Positions 14,741 to 17,610 of a stretch of DNA of 17,610 bases are shown here, piece after piece. The translations under genes and the position numbers were made by a program. The stretch is from an uncultured Muribaculaceae bacterium. Its GTDB lineage: Bacteria; Bacteroidota; Bacteroidia; Bacteroidales; Muribaculaceae. The notes below the pieces were generated by a model. The model worked only from the letters and a program-made list of their open reading frames with translations. It was not told where the DNA came from and made no database searches. Location: the NCBI GenBank assembly GCA_910584185.1, contig CAJTYC010000054.1:1-17610 (forward strand). The letters are read 5' to 3'. Each line of letters begins with the position of its first letter. Position 1 is the first letter of the stretch.

Positions 14741-16664
14741 GCCGGGACGGTGCCGTAGATAAAATCAGCGGCACCGTCTCTATTTTTACGGTGCTCGTGT
14801 CAAGGCCAAAGGCATCACGCTCCGATATGCCGAGCCAACGGAGACGGTCGTGCATCTTAAGCAAGAAACGCTCGTGCCAGCGGCAATTGCTCGACGCGGA
14901 GAAAAGCCTGCGGATAATTACAAACCTGAAATCGCCCGCTATGCCATGTCTGCTGAGCGAAGGATAACTGCTCGTCAAATCGAGTGAACCATCACGCACC
15001 ATATCCTCCACCACCTGACGCAAGAAAACATTGACCTGCGGATTCACACGATAGCCCACATGAAAAGTCAGCGCGAAAATAGCTCCGGGCGAAATGGTGC
15101 GTATATCATATTCAAGTTGGTCAGGCGCATCAGTGTGGTCAATATGAATGAACCAATAATGGTCTGCACGCTTGGTCTGTTTGTTTATAATCGAATAAAA
15201 AATCTTTGACTCCACCATGCCGTTGTCGGGCGAATCACTCAGATAAATCAGATTGGATGCAAAGAGAGGAATCTCCTTGTCGTGGCTGATATCGGAGATT
15301 ACCGACACCTTATCCTTAATCGGCAAATACTCCACAAACTTACTCCTCATCAAATGAGATTTGTACCATATGAGCATAACGGCACCCACAAGACAAGCTA
15401 TCAACAGACTGTACCAGCCACCATGAGCGAACTTGGTGACATTGGCCACGAAGAATAGAGTTTCAAGCAGCAGGAAAAAACCGGTGATGGCAATGCACCA
15501 CATCTTGCCGATTCTCCTCAGGCGCAACCATACGCCAAGAAGCACCGTGGTCATGAGCATCGTGATCGTTATGGCCAAACCATAGGCGGCCTCGAGGTGA
15601 GACGAGTCACTGAATATAAAGATTGTGGTAAGGCAACCACCCAACAGGCACCAGTTGACAGCCGGTATATAAAGCTGGCCACGCTCCACTGTGGGATACT
15701 TGATGCGCAACGAAGGCCAAAAATTGAGCGACACAGCCTGTGAGAAAATTGTGAACGCACCGCTGAGCAAAGCCTGACTCGCTATGATGGCAGCCACGGT
15801 GGAGAACACCACCATTATGCCTACACCACCATCAGGCACTATGGCATAGAACGGATTGATTGAGACATCTCGATGCGCCGAAATCAGGTATGCTCCCTGG
15901 CCAAGATAATTAAGGATAAGCATTGTCTTGACGAAGAACCAGCCATAAGTGATATTGGCACGACCGCAATGCCCGAGATCTGAATAAAGTGCCTCCGCAC
16001 CGGTGACGCAAAGAAACACGGCACCGATAATCAGGAACCATTCGGGAGAGGTGACGAGCAGCTTCACGGCATACCATGGATTGAAGGCATAGAGTATATG
16101 CGGCGCATCAAAAAGCGCTAATGTGCCGAGAGTGCCGAGAGTGAGGAACCAAAGCAGCATTACGGGGCCGAAGAGTTTGCCAATCTTGTGAGTGCCGGCT
16201 TGCTGGAGCACGAAAATTGCAATGATTATCAGAATCACGATCGGTCGCACCGGAAAGTGAGGCACTATGAGTTTGATACCCTCCACGGCTGAAGAGACAG
16301 TGATGGCAGGTGTCAGCATACCGTCAGATATCAAGGCGGCGGCACCGACGGCAGCCACAATATAGAGCCACTTGCGTTTGCACCCCTTGAGTAGCGAATA
16401 GAGAGCCAAAATGCCTCCCTCCCCCTTGTTGTCAGCATGAAGGGCAAGCAGCACATACTTCACGGTGGTCTGGATGGTCAGCGTCCAGATGACACACGAA
16501 ATTGCACCCAACACATAGTCAACGTCATATGCGGGATTGATTGACGCAATGGCCTTCATCACATAAAGCGGTGAGGTGCCTATATCGCCAAATACTATAC
16601 CTATGGCCACAAGTATGCCCAATGGTGACAGCACTTTGGCTGCTGATTGTTTTTTATCGGTCAT
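14721..16664 (-). CDS. kup: Kup-family potassium uptake protein
   Basis: Kup (TrkD) proteins are inner-membrane potassium/proton symporters. The 647-residue protein carries the family signature GIVFGDIGTSPLYV at about 22-35. About a dozen membrane helices follow up to about residue 435, then a soluble C-terminal domain of roughly 200 residues. Length is typical. The frame is open to 16712, but the start at 16664 (MTDKKQ) is preferred because it follows the channel gene's stop by one base (TGATATG), the usual coupled arrangement; starts at 16685 or 16712 would overlap that gene. The last 20 or so residues overlap the antisense terminator of the SPFH gene, and the final codons lie in a 19-bp duplication. 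Pairing with a potassium-channel-like gene suggests joint potassium homeostasis. Confidence 0.95.
   Translation of the reverse strand: MTDKKQSAAKVLSPLGILVAIGIVFGDIGTSPLYVMKAIASINPAYDVDYVLGAISCVIWTLTIQTTVKYVLLALHADNKGEGGILALYSLLKGCKRKWLYIVAAVGAAALISDGMLTPAITVSSAVEGIKLIVPHFPVRPIVILIIIAIFVLQQAGTHKIGKLFGPVMLLWFLTLGTLGTLALFDAPHILYAFNPWYAVKLLVTSPEWFLIIGAVFLCVTGAEALYSDLGHCGRANITYGWFFVKTMLILNYLGQGAYLISAHRDVSINPFYAIVPDGGVGIMVVFSTVAAIIASQALLSGAFTIFSQAVSLNFWPSLRIKYPTVERGQLYIPAVNWCLLGGCLTTIFIFSDSSHLEAAYGLAITITMLMTTVLLGVWLRLRRIGKMWCIAITGFFLLLETLFFVANVTKFAHGGWYSLLIACLVGAVMLIWYKSHLMRSKFVEYLPIKDKVSVISDISHDKEIPLFASNLIYLSDSPDNGMVESKIFYSIINKQTKRADHYWFIHIDHTDAPDQLEYDIRTISPGAIFALTFHVGYRVNPQVNVFLRQVVEDMVRDGSLDLTSSYPSLSRHGIAGDFRFVIIRRLFSASSNCRWHERFLLKMHDRLRWLGISERDAFGLDTSTVKIETVPLILSTAPSRRITRLR
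14744..14786 (+). terminator. SPFH-gene terminator embedded in the kup coding region
   Basis: A perfect 10-bp GC-rich stem (14746-14755 with 14769-14778), extended by a G:U and a G:C pair, encloses a 13-base loop. It is followed on the plus strand by tctattttt. It begins 25 bases after the SPFH stop and lies within the last codons of kup on the other strand (residues ETVPLILSTAPS). The T-tract orientation serves the plus strand only. Confidence 0.78.
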
Positions 16665-16665
16665 A

Positions 16666-17517
16666 TCATGGATTATTTTTGCCATCGCCGGTTGGTGCAG
16701 TATGATTCTCATCCTGATGCTCCGGCAGTGAGGTTTGCGAAGATACTTGATTGCCCGACTTGGCCTGGTTGCTTTGCATATATGCCTTGAACGATTTGAT
16801 TAGGCCTGCATCATCGGTAGAGCTCTTGCTGCGGCTGGTGATAAGGTTGGTTATGTAGACAGTGAAAATCGGGAACATCATCATGCCCAACGCTGCCACC
16901 ACGACCGAGAGCACACGCCCCACGCCGGTCTGCGCCACGATGTTTGACCCCACGGTGGTGACATCCATACATGCCCACCACAGCGCATCCGTGTAATGCT
17001 TGACAAGCGGGTTATGGCCATGCTCAAAGAGAAAAAAGGTGAGACTGGCAAAATATACCATCGATATCAGCGTGACGAGATAGGAGAGAAACAGCCCCGT
17101 GGCCTTATTGCTCGTGAACCATCCCACCACAATAGCCACCGCAAAGCCTCCCCGTATCAACGGCATGAAACGCAGCAGATAAGAGACCTCGTCGGAGAGA
17201 TATTGCTGAAGCCCATATCTGTATATAATGGCCTGATAAGGGATAGACACCAGCAAAAATAAAAACCTCGTCACTATATAATGCCACTTGCGCTTGGCAA
17301 GCATCAGCTCTATAAAATAGTCTGCAAGAAACACCATGCAGATCCAGAACTGCTCACGATGGAACCTCGGCTCGGAGTAGAAATCGATACCCTTGAAAGT
17401 CTCCACCGAAATCAGCACCACCAGCCATATGGAGAGAGCCACGATGAGCATGTGCAGCGTAAGCAACACACCCTTATGGCCAAAATATGAGCCGAACTGT
17501 TTCAAAACCTTATTCAT
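16666..17517 (-). CDS. Six-helix potassium-channel-like protein with atypical filter
   Basis: The 283-residue protein has six predicted membrane helices: four in the N-terminal part (about 17-37, 55-74, 82-98, 112-133), then S5 (about 141-165), a pore helix and filter, and S6 (about 200-225). A hydrophilic tail (230-283) is rich in Ser, Gln and Asn. The pore segment ALWWACMDVTTVGSN places the filter at TTVGSN (187-192), where most potassium channels have TVGYG. The S4-like helix has only two Arg (RFMPLIRGG), so voltage sensing is doubtful. It is translated just ahead of kup with one base between stop and start, so the two form an operon. Potassium or other cation conductance is inferred from the fold; selectivity may be altered. 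The start at 17517 follows an AT-rich leader and gives a basic N-terminus. Confidence 0.85.
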   Translation of the reverse strand: MNKVLKQFGSYFGHKGVLLTLHMLIVALSIWLVVLISVETFKGIDFYSEPRFHREQFWICMVFLADYFIELMLAKRKWHYIVTRFLFLLVSIPYQAIIYRYGLQQYLSDEVSYLLRFMPLIRGGFAVAIVVGWFTSNKATGLFLSYLVTLISMVYFASLTFFLFEHGHNPLVKHYTDALWWACMDVTTVGSNIVAQTGVGRVLSVVVAALGMMMFPIFTVYITNLITSRSKSSTDDAGLIKSFKAYMQSNQAKSGNQVSSQTSLPEHQDENHTAPTGDGKNNP

Positions 17518-17601
17518 AACTATAATGCAATTTGGATACCACCCACAAAATTTCAGTAATTACCCCAATCTTCCTTATATTCTCTTAACACACTAAAGAT
17601 G

Positions 17602-17609
17602 CAAAGGTT
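17602..17609 (-). promoter_or_regulatory. Possible -7 box of the channel/kup operon
   Basis: On the minus strand AACCTTTG, followed by CATC, differs from TAnnTTTG by one base and has the TTTGCA context common in Bacteroidales promoters. It lies 85 bases upstream of the channel start. The -33 region is outside the window, so it cannot be tested here. Confidence 0.35.
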
Positions 17610-17610
17610 C

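Overview
The window looks like a chromosomal segment of a Bacteroidales bacterium, most likely from the Muribaculaceae or a related T9SS-bearing family (inference). The reasons are: start codons without a recognisable Shine-Dalgarno, TAnnTTTG -7 promoter boxes (one with an ideal TTTG -33 box 19 bp upstream, ahead of radA), a BACON domain plus a type IX secretion C-terminal domain, a DUF4491 protein, and a large alpha-2-macroglobulin of the Bacteroidetes kind.

Layout. Positions 1-183 hold a GC-rich palindromic repeat and a leader. Positions 184-6899 (+) form a tight three-gene envelope block: a single-pass membrane protein that could be an anti-sigma-like regulator, a small Spy/CpxP-like periplasmic protein (ATGA overlap), and a 1912-residue alpha-2-macroglobulin-like protein in which the canonical thioester motif is not visible. 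A perfect-stem bidirectional terminator (6968-7000) separates this block from a convergent gene (7020-9365, -) for a secreted multidomain protein: adhesin-like beta-sandwich, PKD-like, BACON and T9SS sorting domains. Positions 9366-10104 carry no gene but are dense in structure: a 428-bp MITE-like element with 37-bp terminal inverted repeats, a TAA target duplication and two internal branched hairpin modules, then a ~140-bp imperfect palindrome, then a second copy, in opposite orientation, of the GC-rich repeat seen at the window start.

Right half. radA (-) and mdh (+) are divergent. Downstream of the mdh terminator is an ~11-copy 9-bp tandem repeat with seven regularly spaced GGG tracts, a telomere-like G-quadruplex candidate. 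It lies at the 3' side of a small minus-strand operon (a single-domain PAS protein and a DUF4491 membrane protein, ATGA overlap). Divergent from that operon, across a 24-bp dyad, is an SPFH/Band 7 membrane protein gene. Its apparent terminator is embedded inside the end of the convergent kup gene, and the two gene ends meet in a 19-bp tandem duplication. kup follows, one base apart, a gene for a six-helix potassium-channel-like protein with an atypical filter (TTVGSN), giving a two-gene potassium transport operon.

Most of the genes are ordinary chromosomal ones. The most unusual material is the non-coding structured DNA at 9424-10075 with its partner at 1-73, and the G-rich minisatellite at 12841-12938.
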